From: Enterococcus wangshanyuanii
GTDB lineage: Bacteria > Bacillota > Bacilli > Lactobacillales > Enterococcaceae
NCBI RefSeq assembly: GCF_002197645.1
Contig: NZ_CP021874.1
Coordinates: 3,348,001-3,412,000, forward strand
Direction of reading: 5' to 3'
DNA length: 64,000 nucleotides
Part shown: in pieces, positions 17,636-26,220 of the stretch
How positions within the stretch are numbered: the stretch's first letter is position 1
How the letters are laid out: each line of letters opens with the position of its first letter
The notes under the pieces: generated by a model
What the model was told of the DNA's origin: nothing
Database searches by the model: none
The model's input: only the letters and a program-made list of their open reading frames with translations
Translations under genes and position numbers: made by a program

Positions 17636-18373
17636 GTGGGAAAAAAATTTACAACACCATATGAAGTGGCATACTACGATGGAGATATCACAAGAAAGAT
17701 GACGATTCCATCTATGCTGGCAGTGGTGATCAAAACCTCAGAGGAACAAAGTGATGCCTTAGAACGCGGAGCAGATTATGTCGCGTCGTTTGGTCTTGGC
17801 TGGGTCATTACGAATTATGAAATCCACATTACTCGTTTACCTATAGTAGGAGAAAAATTGACAATAACGACGCAAGCGATGTCTTATAATAAATACTTTT
17901 GCTATAGAAACTTTTGGATCCACGATGAAAACGGCAATGAATGTGTCTTGATCAAGTCCACATTTGTTTTAATGGATAAAGAAAATCGAAAAATGAGCAG
18001 TGTATTACCGGAAATTATCGAGCCGTATGAAAGTGAAAAAATCACAAAAATTTATCGTGGTGAGAAAATTGAAAAAATAGAAGCAGGAGAGTTTCTTCCA
18101 TATCGTGTTCGCTATTTTGATATTGATGGAAACCAGCACGTAAATAATGCGATTTACTTTAACTGGCTGCTAGATGTTTTAGGCTATGACTTTTTGACGA
18201 CTTACGAGCCAACCTTCATCAATGTCAAATTTGATAAGGAAGTAGAGTATGGGCAAGAGATCGAAAGTCACTTTGAAATACTTGATGATGACAATGGCAA
18301 ACAAACACGTCATGAAATTCGGATCGCAGGTCAACTCTATTGCGAAGCAAACATGACTTGGAAAAAGAGCTAA
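17636..18373 (+). CDS. Acyl-ACP thioesterase
   Basis: 245 residues forming two hot-dog folds, the layout of the bacterial acyl-ACP thioesterase family. The N-terminal part has YEVAYYDGDITRKMTIPSML and the second half VRYFDIDGNQHVNNAIYFNW, where the D.N.H.NN pattern holds the catalytic residues. It releases fatty acids from acyl carrier protein in the cytoplasm. The GTG start has AAAGGGGGAGA about 7 bases upstream. It is a single-gene unit followed by its own terminator. Confidence 0.88.
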   Translation: MGKKFTTPYEVAYYDGDITRKMTIPSMLAVVIKTSEEQSDALERGADYVASFGLGWVITNYEIHITRLPIVGEKLTITTQAMSYNKYFCYRNFWIHDENGNECVLIKSTFVLMDKENRKMSSVLPEIIEPYESEKITKIYRGEKIEKIEAGEFLPYRVRYFDIDGNQHVNNAIYFNWLLDVLGYDFLTTYEPTFINVKFDKEVEYGQEIESHFEILDDDNGKQTRHEIRIAGQLYCEANMTWKKS

Positions 18374-18397
18374 TAACTATTACACGAAATTTATAAT

Positions 18398-18436
18398 AAG
18401 ATTGAGGCAATTTCTTGTTTTGTCTCAGTCTTTTTT
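18398..18436 (+). terminator. Terminator after the thioesterase gene
   Basis: AAGATTGAG pairs with CTCAGTCTT and is followed by TTTTTT. Confidence 0.8.
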
Positions 18437-18510
18437 GGTATAAAATAGAAGCATGATTCTTTGAACGATTTGTTGGTAATAATTTAAAAATAGGAAGGAT
18501 AGATGTTCTT

Positions 18511-19344
18511 TTGATTCGATTAGGTTTGACTTCTTTTAATGAGCATGATAAATTAACGGGAAAAAAACGTTCAACATTATATGAATATGCGGGCTATTTG
18601 CCATTCGTTGAGATGGACACAGCCTATTATGGGATTCCCAGACAAGAGTCTGTCATAGAGTGGACAAAATCTGTTCCTGAGAACTTTCGCTTTGTTATGA
18701 AAGTGTACAGCGGAATCAGCTGTCAGGGTGAATGGCAGCAGTACTATCAAAATGAGCAGGAAATGGTGACCGCATTTTTAACAAGTATGCAGCCGATGAT
18801 CGAAAGTGGTAAATTGTATGCTTTTCTGGTTCAATTTTCAGGAACATTTAGCTGTACAAAAGAGAATGTTCAGTACCTGGAAAAAATCCGTCACTGGTTT
18901 GCCGGTTATCCACTTGCGATTGAATTGCGTAATGGTTCATGGTATACAGAAAAATACCTTAAACAGACATTGTCTTTCATGAAAAAAAATGAATTTTCGC
19001 TAGTGATCGTTGATGAACCACAGATCCCAACCAATCCAGTTCCTTTTTTCCCATTTGTTACAAATGAACAGTTTGTTTTATTTCGTTTGCATGGACGTAA
19101 TGCTGCTGGTTGGATGGCTAACGACAAGGACTGGCGTAAAAAAAGAACCTTATATCGCTATAATGCTGATGAAATTGCAGATTTGAGTGAAGCGGTAGAA
19201 AAAATTGCTGGAGCAGCTAAAGAAGTCGGTGTGATTTTTAATAATAATTCCGGCGGCGATGCAGCTGGAAATTTACTTGAGATGAAAGCGGCGCTTGGAA
19301 TAAAGTATGACCAGCTGAATCCGAAGCAGATCGATTTGTTTTAG
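18511..19344 (+). CDS. DUF72 family protein (YecE-like)
   Basis: 277 residues matching the TIM-barrel-like DUF72 family: IRLGLTSFNEHD at the start, FVEMDTAYYGIPRQESVIEW, FRFVMKVYSGIS, LAIELRNGSW and FRLHGRNAAGW, then VIFNNNSGGDAAGNLLEM near the end. The biochemical role is not established. The TTG start lies after AGGAAGG. It is 35 bases before a HAD phosphatase gene, so the two are probably co-transcribed. Confidence 0.85.
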   Translation: MIRLGLTSFNEHDKLTGKKRSTLYEYAGYLPFVEMDTAYYGIPRQESVIEWTKSVPENFRFVMKVYSGISCQGEWQQYYQNEQEMVTAFLTSMQPMIESGKLYAFLVQFSGTFSCTKENVQYLEKIRHWFAGYPLAIELRNGSWYTEKYLKQTLSFMKKNEFSLVIVDEPQIPTNPVPFFPFVTNEQFVLFRLHGRNAAGWMANDKDWRKKRTLYRYNADEIADLSEAVEKIAGAAKEVGVIFNNNSGGDAAGNLLEMKAALGIKYDQLNPKQIDLF

Positions 19345-19379
19345 TGTGAAAAATGAATGATTTGAAGAAAGGAAATCTG

Positions 19380-20231
19380 ATGATAAAAGCCATTTTTTTT
19401 GATATTGACGGAACATTAGTGACCAAACATGGCAAAGCATTAGAATCGACTAAACAGGGAATCGCCTTAGCTCAAAAGCAGGGAATCATTTGCGGAATAG
19501 CAACAGGAAGAGGACCGATCCATCTTAGTCAGCAAATCGATGCTTTGAATTTAGATGTGTTTGTTACTTATAATGGACAACTGGTTTACAATGAGGAGAA
19601 AACGATTCGTTCTGCCCATTTTCCCGATGAAACACTTAAAAGAATTGTTTCATTTTCTGACCGTTACCACCGTCAAATTATGTTTGGTAGCCGAAAAAGC
19701 ATGGAAGGAAGTTCTTTGATGCGTTTTGGTCAGAATAAATGGGCAAAAAAAATATCACGTTTTATCCCTAAACGGTTACCAATGACCTTGACAAAAAATC
19801 TGATAAGTCGTCTTTCGATCCATCGTAAAGATCAACGTTATGCTGAACTAAATATCTTAAAAGAACCGATCTATCAATGTGTATTATTGAGTCCGCCAAA
19901 AGAATTGGACATGTTAAAGGAACAATTGCCCGATTGTCATCTGACTCGTTCCAATCCCTATACAGTAGATATCATTCCAGCAGGTGGTTCTAAGTTGATC
20001 GGTATTCAGCAGTGTGCTGCATCACTTGGAATACAAATGGATGAGATCATGGCTTTTGGTGATAGCTGGAATGATTTAGAGATGTTGTCAGGAGTAGGCG
20101 TTGGTGTTGCAATGGGAAATGCGGAAAATGCAGTGAAACAAGCGGCTGATTTTGTTACACGATCAAATGAAGAAGATGGGATTTATCAGGCGTTACTCCA
20201 TTATGGCGTTATTTCTGATAATAATTTCTAA
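19380..20231 (+). CDS. Cof-type HAD phosphatase
   Basis: About 283 residues from this start, chosen because GAAAGGAAA lies just upstream; an ATG 27 bases earlier has no ribosome site. HAD motif I is FFDIDGTL, motif II ATGRG, motif III includes K (GGSKLIGI) and motif IV is AFGDSWNDLEML. The cap between motifs II and III is of the C2 type found in Cof/YbjI phosphatases. Substrate is probably a sugar phosphate or flavin/pyridoxal phosphate and cannot be told from sequence. Confidence 0.85.
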   Translation: MIKAIFFDIDGTLVTKHGKALESTKQGIALAQKQGIICGIATGRGPIHLSQQIDALNLDVFVTYNGQLVYNEEKTIRSAHFPDETLKRIVSFSDRYHRQIMFGSRKSMEGSSLMRFGQNKWAKKISRFIPKRLPMTLTKNLISRLSIHRKDQRYAELNILKEPIYQCVLLSPPKELDMLKEQLPDCHLTRSNPYTVDIIPAGGSKLIGIQQCAASLGIQMDEIMAFGDSWNDLEMLSGVGVGVAMGNAENAVKQAADFVTRSNEEDGIYQALLHYGVISDNNF

Positions 20232-20303
20232 AAATAAGACAAAGAAAATAAGTGAAGGTGTCGAGCCTGATCGAGCTCATTCCGCTTTTATCGTTATCCA
20301 GCT

Positions 20304-20400
20304 ACGCAAATCAGTCCTTAGGAAAATAGATAAATTGCCAGTGAGACAAAGAGCGTCTCGAAGTCAATTTCCTAATTTTCTACAGGATTAGGCGATTTGT
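20304..20400. repeat. Single copy of the 95-nt hairpin repeat
   Basis: Imperfect palindrome with outer arms GCAAATC and GATTTGT and inner stem GAGAC/GTCTC around AAAGAGC. It is the same element as the tandem array at 31609-32310. A 25-nt linker copy (20280-20303) and a short remnant of another unit precede it. TCCGCTTTTAA and the ribosome site of the next gene follow at once. Confidence 0.85.
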
Positions 20401-20426
20401 TCCGCTTTTAATTTAGGAGGTATGTT

Positions 20427-20948
20427 ATGAAGATCGATGATCCATTTGAAAAAACTGAGGCATTTCATGAGCGTTTTGATAATAGAAGACCGGATGTGCC
20501 AACGGAGTTTTCTGCTGAGCGTGCAGTAGCGCGAGCGGGGTTTAAGATAGAAGAATTAGTTGAGTTTTTATATGGATCGGCGAATAATGATCCAGAAAAA
20601 TTTGAACAAATGATTGAACAGTTGAAAGAGTCTGTCGATCAGGCGGTCGAGAAAGTGTTGAGTAAAGAAAAAATCGTCACAGATCCTTTAGTTGAGCAAG
20701 TAGATGCACTAGTTGATTTACTTTATTTTACTTATGGGTCATTTTCACTTTTAGGTGTGAATCCGACAGAAATTTTTTCGATCGTTCATGAAGCGAATAT
20801 GGGCAAATTATTCCCAGACGGGAAACCTCACTACCATCCCGTCACACACAAAGTACTTAAACCAGATAATTGGGAAAAGGACTTTGCTCCTGAACCAAAA
20901 ATCAAAGCCGAGCTTGAACGACAACGCGAATCAAAAAAAGAACGTTAA
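20427..20948 (+). CDS. MazG-like / phosphoribosyl-ATP pyrophosphohydrolase-like protein
   Basis: 173 residues, all-alpha. EELVEFLYG and DALVDLLYFTYGSF give the E..E and D..D metal-binding pairs of the MazG/PRA-PH superfamily. It most likely hydrolyses a nucleotide or nucleotide-like pyrophosphate. It is not in a histidine operon, so a his role is unlikely. Its AGGAGG comes directly after the hairpin repeat. Confidence 0.7.
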   Translation: MKIDDPFEKTEAFHERFDNRRPDVPTEFSAERAVARAGFKIEELVEFLYGSANNDPEKFEQMIEQLKESVDQAVEKVLSKEKIVTDPLVEQVDALVDLLYFTYGSFSLLGVNPTEIFSIVHEANMGKLFPDGKPHYHPVTHKVLKPDNWEKDFAPEPKIKAELERQRESKKER

Positions 20949-21229
20949 AAAGAGGACGGCCAGAAGTGTTCGACTCTGAGCACCAAGTAGGTACTGTGCA
21001 ACACTGTTTATCTGTGAAGAGTCTTTGACGAGAAAGCATCAACTCATTCTTCGTTGTGTTTTACGGCAATTTCAGCTTATTTCCGAAGCCTTCAACTCTT
21101 AGTGCTCTAGCACTTAGAATTTTGCTAGCTTCACTTTGTTCTTTGAACATTAGTGAAACTGTATGCGTTAGCTGATGTGATCGAAGCGAAGCGGAGTAGT
21201 TACTTTTGCTTCCACCGTTTATTCGTTTT
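20949..21229. other. Gene-poor spacer
   Basis: About 280 bases with no supported gene. A 72-codon frame on the minus strand has no ribosome site and looks accidental. The sequence resembles a decayed intergenic element but I could not match it to anything else in the window. Confidence 0.4.
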
Positions 21230-21276
21230 AAAAAGGACTGGGTCGTAACTCCTAGAGTTATGTCCCAGTCCCTTTT
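21230..21276. terminator. Bidirectional terminator
   Basis: AAAAGGACTGGG pairs with CCCAGTCCCTTTT, and GTAACTC pairs with GAGTTAT inside. It lies between convergent genes. Confidence 0.85.
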
Positions 21277-21282
21277 CAATAA

Positions 21283-22881
21283 TCAATCAAACCGTTGCCA
21301 AAAATTCTTTTGATAATGAAGAATCAATAGAAATGAAATGAATACAACTACAGCCAATACTGCTAAATTCAAGGGCCAAAATGGGAAGTAAGCTGCAGCA
21401 AAACCATAACCCACTAAAACGATCAAGCTTCCAAATATTGAGACGAGCAGAGTCAAAACTAACCCCACGTTTCCGCTGCCTCGACTGAATAATTGGTTTA
21501 GATTAGTCCAATCCAATAAAAGCAAGCGATGATCTCTAGCAAAAAATCGTAAACAAAGCAGATAACTGCCTAAAAGTGCACCGACTATCAGACTAATAAG
21601 AAATACGATCGGAAGTCGAAAAAGTAAGCCGCCAGCTAGAGCAATTCCGCCAGTCAAAATCGATTGAACCACAAGTCCAACGATAAATTTTTGTTTTAGA
21701 TAATTACGCATAGAAATCGGTAATGAACGTATAAAATGAAAATTTTCTTGATCCAATGAAATAAGATTACTGATAAAGGATGTTTGATTCGTTGTCATAA
21801 AGGCTAGCGCAACACCTGTCAAAAAGACAACACCAATAAAGCGTACTTCTAAATGGCTCAAATTTAGCGAACCGCTAAAAGCAAAAGAAACAATGAAAAT
21901 GACAGGCATCAATAAAGAGCTGGAAAGCACCTGCATGATCAAATTCGGTTCTTTCAGTAATTGTTTGTTATAGTCGATGAATATCTGATTTAGTGATTGA
22001 TCCGTTTTATGTTTACGCCGACGAGTTCCAGCAGAAGCTGAAGCATCAGCAAGTTGTTCGTACAGTTTCGGTAGAATAAATAGTTTTATGGCACCTAATA
22101 GTAAAATAAGTACGAGTAAAAGCCCAGCAAAGCTTGTCATTCCAGCGACTGAAAAAGGTGTGGAAGCAATATGGAAAACAGGCATCAGCAAACTGATCGG
22201 TTGTCTATCAACTTGGCTTGTTTCGATCGATGAACTTTGAGCATTCATTGATAGAATCCCGATAATGGCGATCGCCATAGAAATACCTAACAAAAGGCTG
22301 GTGACGACCTTCTTGTGTTTTTTAAAAATAGCCGTTCTCGTCAAACCAAAAACGATCAAACAGCAGATAGAAAAAACCAGAGCAATAATTAAAACAAATA
22401 GAACGATCGAAAGCAGTAGCGTTAGCGGGATAAATATTCCAGACCGCCAGCCAGTTAATAAAAAGACGACAAACATAGGAAAAACAAAAGGTACGACAGT
22501 TAATGTCACAACAAGAATCTTAGCTGAAAAAATCGTACGTTGACGAAATGGCAGCGGCAAATAGGCGGCCAAATCCTGACTTTCAAAAAAGACATTATAA
22601 ATGACTGAAATCCCTTGAGAAAAAGCTAAAATCCCAAACAAAGCGACATAATACGTAAAATAACCGGGCATTTTACTGAAATCGATGATAAACATTGTTA
22701 AGCCGTAAATAAATAGAAATAGAACACCAGAAAGTAGATACTGGCCGATCAAAGCACGAGTCAAGGCTTTTCCGCTTTTTCCTTTTTTTCTAGCCCGATC
22801 CGTTACCTGAGGGTTTGCATAGCGAAGGTTGACACGTGTTAATTCAAGTAACTGACTTTTATTCATACTGTTCACCTTCAA
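21283..22881 (-). CDS. ABC exporter membrane subunit
   Basis: 532 residues with about 12 hydrophobic segments, fitting the large ABC-2-type permeases of Firmicutes. A soluble basic loop (GTRRRKHKTDQ) lies in the middle, between the two membrane halves. The start overlaps the end of the ATPase gene by 23 bases, so the two subunits are translationally coupled. Substrate is not evident. Confidence 0.8.
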   Translation of the reverse strand: MKVNSMNKSQLLELTRVNLRYANPQVTDRARKKGKSGKALTRALIGQYLLSGVLFLFIYGLTMFIIDFSKMPGYFTYYVALFGILAFSQGISVIYNVFFESQDLAAYLPLPFRQRTIFSAKILVVTLTVVPFVFPMFVVFLLTGWRSGIFIPLTLLLSIVLFVLIIALVFSICCLIVFGLTRTAIFKKHKKVVTSLLLGISMAIAIIGILSMNAQSSSIETSQVDRQPISLLMPVFHIASTPFSVAGMTSFAGLLLVLILLLGAIKLFILPKLYEQLADASASAGTRRRKHKTDQSLNQIFIDYNKQLLKEPNLIMQVLSSSLLMPVIFIVSFAFSGSLNLSHLEVRFIGVVFLTGVALAFMTTNQTSFISNLISLDQENFHFIRSLPISMRNYLKQKFIVGLVVQSILTGGIALAGGLLFRLPIVFLISLIVGALLGSYLLCLRFFARDHRLLLLDWTNLNQLFSRGSGNVGLVLTLLVSIFGSLIVLVGYGFAAAYFPFWPLNLAVLAVVVFISFLLILHYQKNFWQRFD

Positions 22882-23623
22882 GTGTTTGAGTTAGTTGTGC
22901 ATCCGACTGACGACCAGCCATTTTTAAGTAGATTTCTTCTAATGACTCGTTGGGAGATTGCTCCAGTAATTCCTCTACAGAACCATTGTAAATCAGTTCT
23001 CCTTTTTTCAAAATGGCGAGCTCATCACACAATTGTTGGGCAGTATCCAAGGCATGAGTTGAAAAGATTACGGTTTTTCCTTTCGCAGCATGAGCTTTCA
23101 TCATTTGTTTCAGGTCAAATGCCGCTTGCGGATCTAGTCCTTGTAACGGTTCGTCCAAGATCCAAATGTCAGGGTCTGGCAGCAAGGCGCCAATAATAAT
23201 CGTTTTTTGCCGCATACCATGTGAAAAACCGGCTAATGTTTCTTCTTGGTGACTTTTCATGTCGAATAAGGAGGTAAGCTCATCTAGCCGCTGTTGCTTT
23301 TTTGAAGCATCAAGTTCGTAAGCTGCTCCGATCAAGTCCCAATATTCACCAGCAGTTAATTGTAAAAAAATATCAGGTGTATCAGGAACATAGGCAATTT
23401 TTTTCTTGATTGCTTCACGATGTTCAGATAATAATAATCCGTCGATTGTGATAGAACCGCTTGAAGGCTGGATAATACTTACTAAACTTTTGATCGTTGT
23501 GGATTTACCAGCACCGTTATGACCTAAAAAACCAAAAATTTCACCCTGTTTGATGCTCAAATTCAGTTCTTTTAATGCTTGCTTCGTACCGTAATTCTTC
23601 GTTACGTTGACCAATTCAATCAT
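22859..23623 (-). CDS. ABC exporter ATP-binding subunit
   Basis: 254 residues with Walker A GHNGAGKST, a degenerate signature GFSHGMRQK, Walker B IWILDEPLQGLDP and the switch His in FSTHAL. It pairs with the permease gene that overlaps its end. A good GGTGGGAAT site precedes the start. It is an export-type ATPase by similarity to CcmA/YhaQ-like proteins. Confidence 0.88.
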   Translation of the reverse strand: MIELVNVTKNYGTKQALKELNLSIKQGEIFGFLGHNGAGKSTTIKSLVSIIQPSSGSITIDGLLLSEHREAIKKKIAYVPDTPDIFLQLTAGEYWDLIGAAYELDASKKQQRLDELTSLFDMKSHQEETLAGFSHGMRQKTIIIGALLPDPDIWILDEPLQGLDPQAAFDLKQMMKAHAAKGKTVIFSTHALDTAQQLCDELAILKKGELIYNGSVEELLEQSPNESLEEIYLKMAGRQSDAQLTQTLEGEQYE

Positions 23624-23767
23624 AAAATTCCCACCTTTTTCAAATTCATTTATTGATCTTATTGTACGCCAGTCACAGCGAGAAGGACATACAACTTATA
23701 AAAAAACAGACCAGAAAAAAATTCTAATCTGCCATGTTTTTAGTATGGTAGTATAAATAAGTCAGAA

Positions 23768-25129
23768 TTAACTGTTTAAATCTGCAAAAAATGTTTGATA
23801 GAGTGCCTGTATTGCTCTTTTTTCTTGATCTTCACGAATGCCAAACATGATACTGACTTCAGAAGATCCTTGGTTGATCATTTCCAAGTTGATTCTATTT
23901 TCTGCAAGTGCAGCTGTACTGTCAGCCATCACCCCGATTCGTTGACGCATCCCTTCACCGACGATCATCAGCATAGATAAACCATGTGTGATTCGTAATT
24001 CATCTGGCTCAAGTTCTTTTTCTAGGCGTTCCATCAATTCTTCTTCAATTTCAACTGTCAGTTGACGTTCTCTTAAAATAATCGAAATATCATCGATTCC
24101 AGAAGGCATATGTTCATAGCTTAAGCCTAATTCTTCTAAAATCTGCAGTAGACGTCGTCCAAATCCTAATTCTCTATTCATCAAGTACTTGCTAATGTAA
24201 ATGCTGGCAAAACCTTGGTCACTTGCGATTCCAACCACTGGATCATGTTTGACCATCCGAGAAGTTGTGATCAATGTTCCTGGGTGAGAAGGGTTATTCG
24301 TGTTTTTGATCACCACTGGAATATTTGCACGGTAAGCAGGCATCAATGCTTCATCGTGAAGAACAGCAAAACCAGCATACGCTAGCTCGCGCATTTCACG
24401 ATAGGTCAATTCAGTGATTGTTTTTGGCTCGCGTACGATGCCCGGATGAGCAACAAAAATACCATCAACATCGGTAAAGTTCTCATAAATCTCCGCTTCT
24501 ACACCAGCTGCGACGATCGATCCTGTGATGTCAGAGCCGCCTCTTGAAAACGTACAAATCTCACCTGATTCCGTGAAACCAAAGAAACCAGGGATGACCA
24601 AGATCTCTTCAGTTGCTTTAAAGGCATTGATTTTACTTAATGAGGATGGCAAAATACGTGCATTTCCTGGTTCATCTGTAACGATCAAGCCCAAATCCAG
24701 CGGGCTTTTGTAACAAGCGTTCAATCCTCGTTGTTGGAAAAATGCTGCAACCAATTTGGCATTGTTATCTTCACCGCTAGCCAAAAAGGCATCGAGTAGA
24801 TGTGGATTATTTTCTTTTGGTAATGTGGCTAATTGTTGGATCGCTTTTGTAATATCTGCTAAAATTTCCTTACTCATGTTAAGTTCATCAAGGATCGCTT
24901 CGTAGCGGGCAACGATTTTTTCAATAGCAGCTGTCGTTTTTTCATTATTTAAATACGCATTGTAATAGGCTATCAATAAATCTGTTACTTTGATATCATC
25001 TGATGAACGCTTTCCAGGAGCTGAAACAACGACAAACTTTCGTGAAGCGTCTTCTTTTACAATGGTTAAAACTTTTTCTAATTGAGCAGCAGAAGCTAAA
25101 GAGCTGCCTCCGAATTTTATGACTTTCAC
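23768..25129 (-). CDS. Aspartate kinase
   Basis: About 453 residues. The GTG start is chosen because TAGGAGTG lies just upstream and the conserved VKVIKFGGSSLA begins there; the open frame runs 24 codons further without a ribosome site. The kinase domain includes FSRGGSDITGSIVAAG. Two ACT domains in the last about 150 residues give feedback control by an amino acid. Length and layout match the YclM-type (class III) enzyme. It makes aspartyl phosphate for lysine, threonine and methionine synthesis, and stands alone here. Confidence 0.9.
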   Translation of the reverse strand: MKVIKFGGSSLASAAQLEKVLTIVKEDASRKFVVVSAPGKRSSDDIKVTDLLIAYYNAYLNNEKTTAAIEKIVARYEAILDELNMSKEILADITKAIQQLATLPKENNPHLLDAFLASGEDNNAKLVAAFFQQRGLNACYKSPLDLGLIVTDEPGNARILPSSLSKINAFKATEEILVIPGFFGFTESGEICTFSRGGSDITGSIVAAGVEAEIYENFTDVDGIFVAHPGIVREPKTITELTYREMRELAYAGFAVLHDEALMPAYRANIPVVIKNTNNPSHPGTLITTSRMVKHDPVVGIASDQGFASIYISKYLMNRELGFGRRLLQILEELGLSYEHMPSGIDDISIILRERQLTVEIEEELMERLEKELEPDELRITHGLSMLMIVGEGMRQRIGVMADSTAALAENRINLEMINQGSSEVSIMFGIREDQEKRAIQALYQTFFADLNS

Positions 25130-25321
25130 TTTGTTCACTCCTAATTTTAATAAATTTTTCATTAATAGTAAAAGGATACCGAAATATCTATAGAAAATCA
25201 ACTCCTAAAAGGCCATGTATTTCTTCTTTTCAGTTATTTTTCAACAAATTTCTTCATTTTTTTTCAAACTTTTGTTAGACTAGTAAAGTTGGACAAGAAT
25301 TGAAGCAGAGGGAGTATAAAA

Positions 25322-25996
25322 ATGAAACCAAAATACGAAGGGATCATTTTCGATATGGATGGGGTCTTAGTTGATAGTGAATCATTTTACTACCAGCGTC
25401 GAAAAGCCTTTCTTAAAGAATATGGGTTATCCATCGAGAAGATACCGGTCGCATTGTTTGTTGGGGCAGATATGCGTAGTTTATGGCAATTGATCCTTGA
25501 AGAAAATGAAACAGAATATGATGAAGCTTTTTTAACTGAAAAATATCATCAATATAAAATAAACCATCCGATCGACTATAGTGAGTTGATCGAGCCGAAT
25601 GCCAAAAAGGTCTTACAATTTTTGAAAAGAAAAGGGTACAAAATCGGTTTGGCCTCGTCATCAAAAATGGATGTCATTCAGGAAGTATTGAGAGTTGGAC
25701 AGTTAACTAGCTTTTTTGACGTAGTTGTAACTGGTTCTGAGTTTAAAAGAAGTAAACCCGATCCTAAAATCTATGAACATACAGTAAAGGAATTAGGGAT
25801 AGCAGTAGAAGATTGTTTGGCTATCGAAGATTCTGAAAAAGGCATTCTTTCAGCTCACAGTGCTGGATTGACTGTTTGGGCATTGAAAGATACTCAGTTC
25901 GGCATGGATCAGACACTGGCAGATGATAATCTGGAGTCACTAAGTGGTGTGTGTAAAAAGTTGCAAGAGTTGGATAAAATAGGTTACACTGGCTAA
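25322..25996 (+). CDS. HAD hydrolase, beta-phosphoglucomutase-like
   Basis: 224 residues, subfamily IA. Motif I is IIFDMDGVLVDSE, motif II LASSSK, motif III KRSKPDP, motif IV IEDSEKGILSA. The small helical cap is at about 15-85. Members act on sugar phosphates. GAGGGAG precedes the ATG. Confidence 0.85.
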   Translation: MKPKYEGIIFDMDGVLVDSESFYYQRRKAFLKEYGLSIEKIPVALFVGADMRSLWQLILEENETEYDEAFLTEKYHQYKINHPIDYSELIEPNAKKVLQFLKRKGYKIGLASSSKMDVIQEVLRVGQLTSFFDVVVTGSEFKRSKPDPKIYEHTVKELGIAVEDCLAIEDSEKGILSAHSAGLTVWALKDTQFGMDQTLADDNLESLSGVCKKLQELDKIGYTG

Positions 25997-26066
25997 TGAT
26001 TGCTCAAAAAAAGGAGACAATGTTACAAACTCAAAACATTTCTTAAAAAAATACAATTAGTTAGTG

Positions 26067-26220
26067 CTTGAAAGAACGGTTTGTGATATAATTTTCTGTA
26101 GGTGTTTTTAAGGACTATTTAAAGTAGATAAGAGAATCATACGATCCGATTCATTCAGAGGCATTGCTTCTGAGAGAAGGTCGTATAGCATAGATGGACT
26201 AATAAACGGAGGTTCCCTGA
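26067..26220 (+). promoter_or_regulatory. ezrA promoter and structured leader
   Basis: An extended -10 box TGATATAAT lies near 26091-26099. The leader of about 115 bases contains a two-part hairpin at 26138-26186: ATACGA with TCGTAT outside and CAGAGGC with GCTTCTG inside. No known riboswitch is recognised. GGAGG precedes the start. Confidence 0.5.

Noticed and set aside
21061..21279. 72-codon minus-strand frame in the spacer after the MazG-like gene
   Set aside because: It begins inside the terminator hairpin, has no ribosome site and no recognisable domain.
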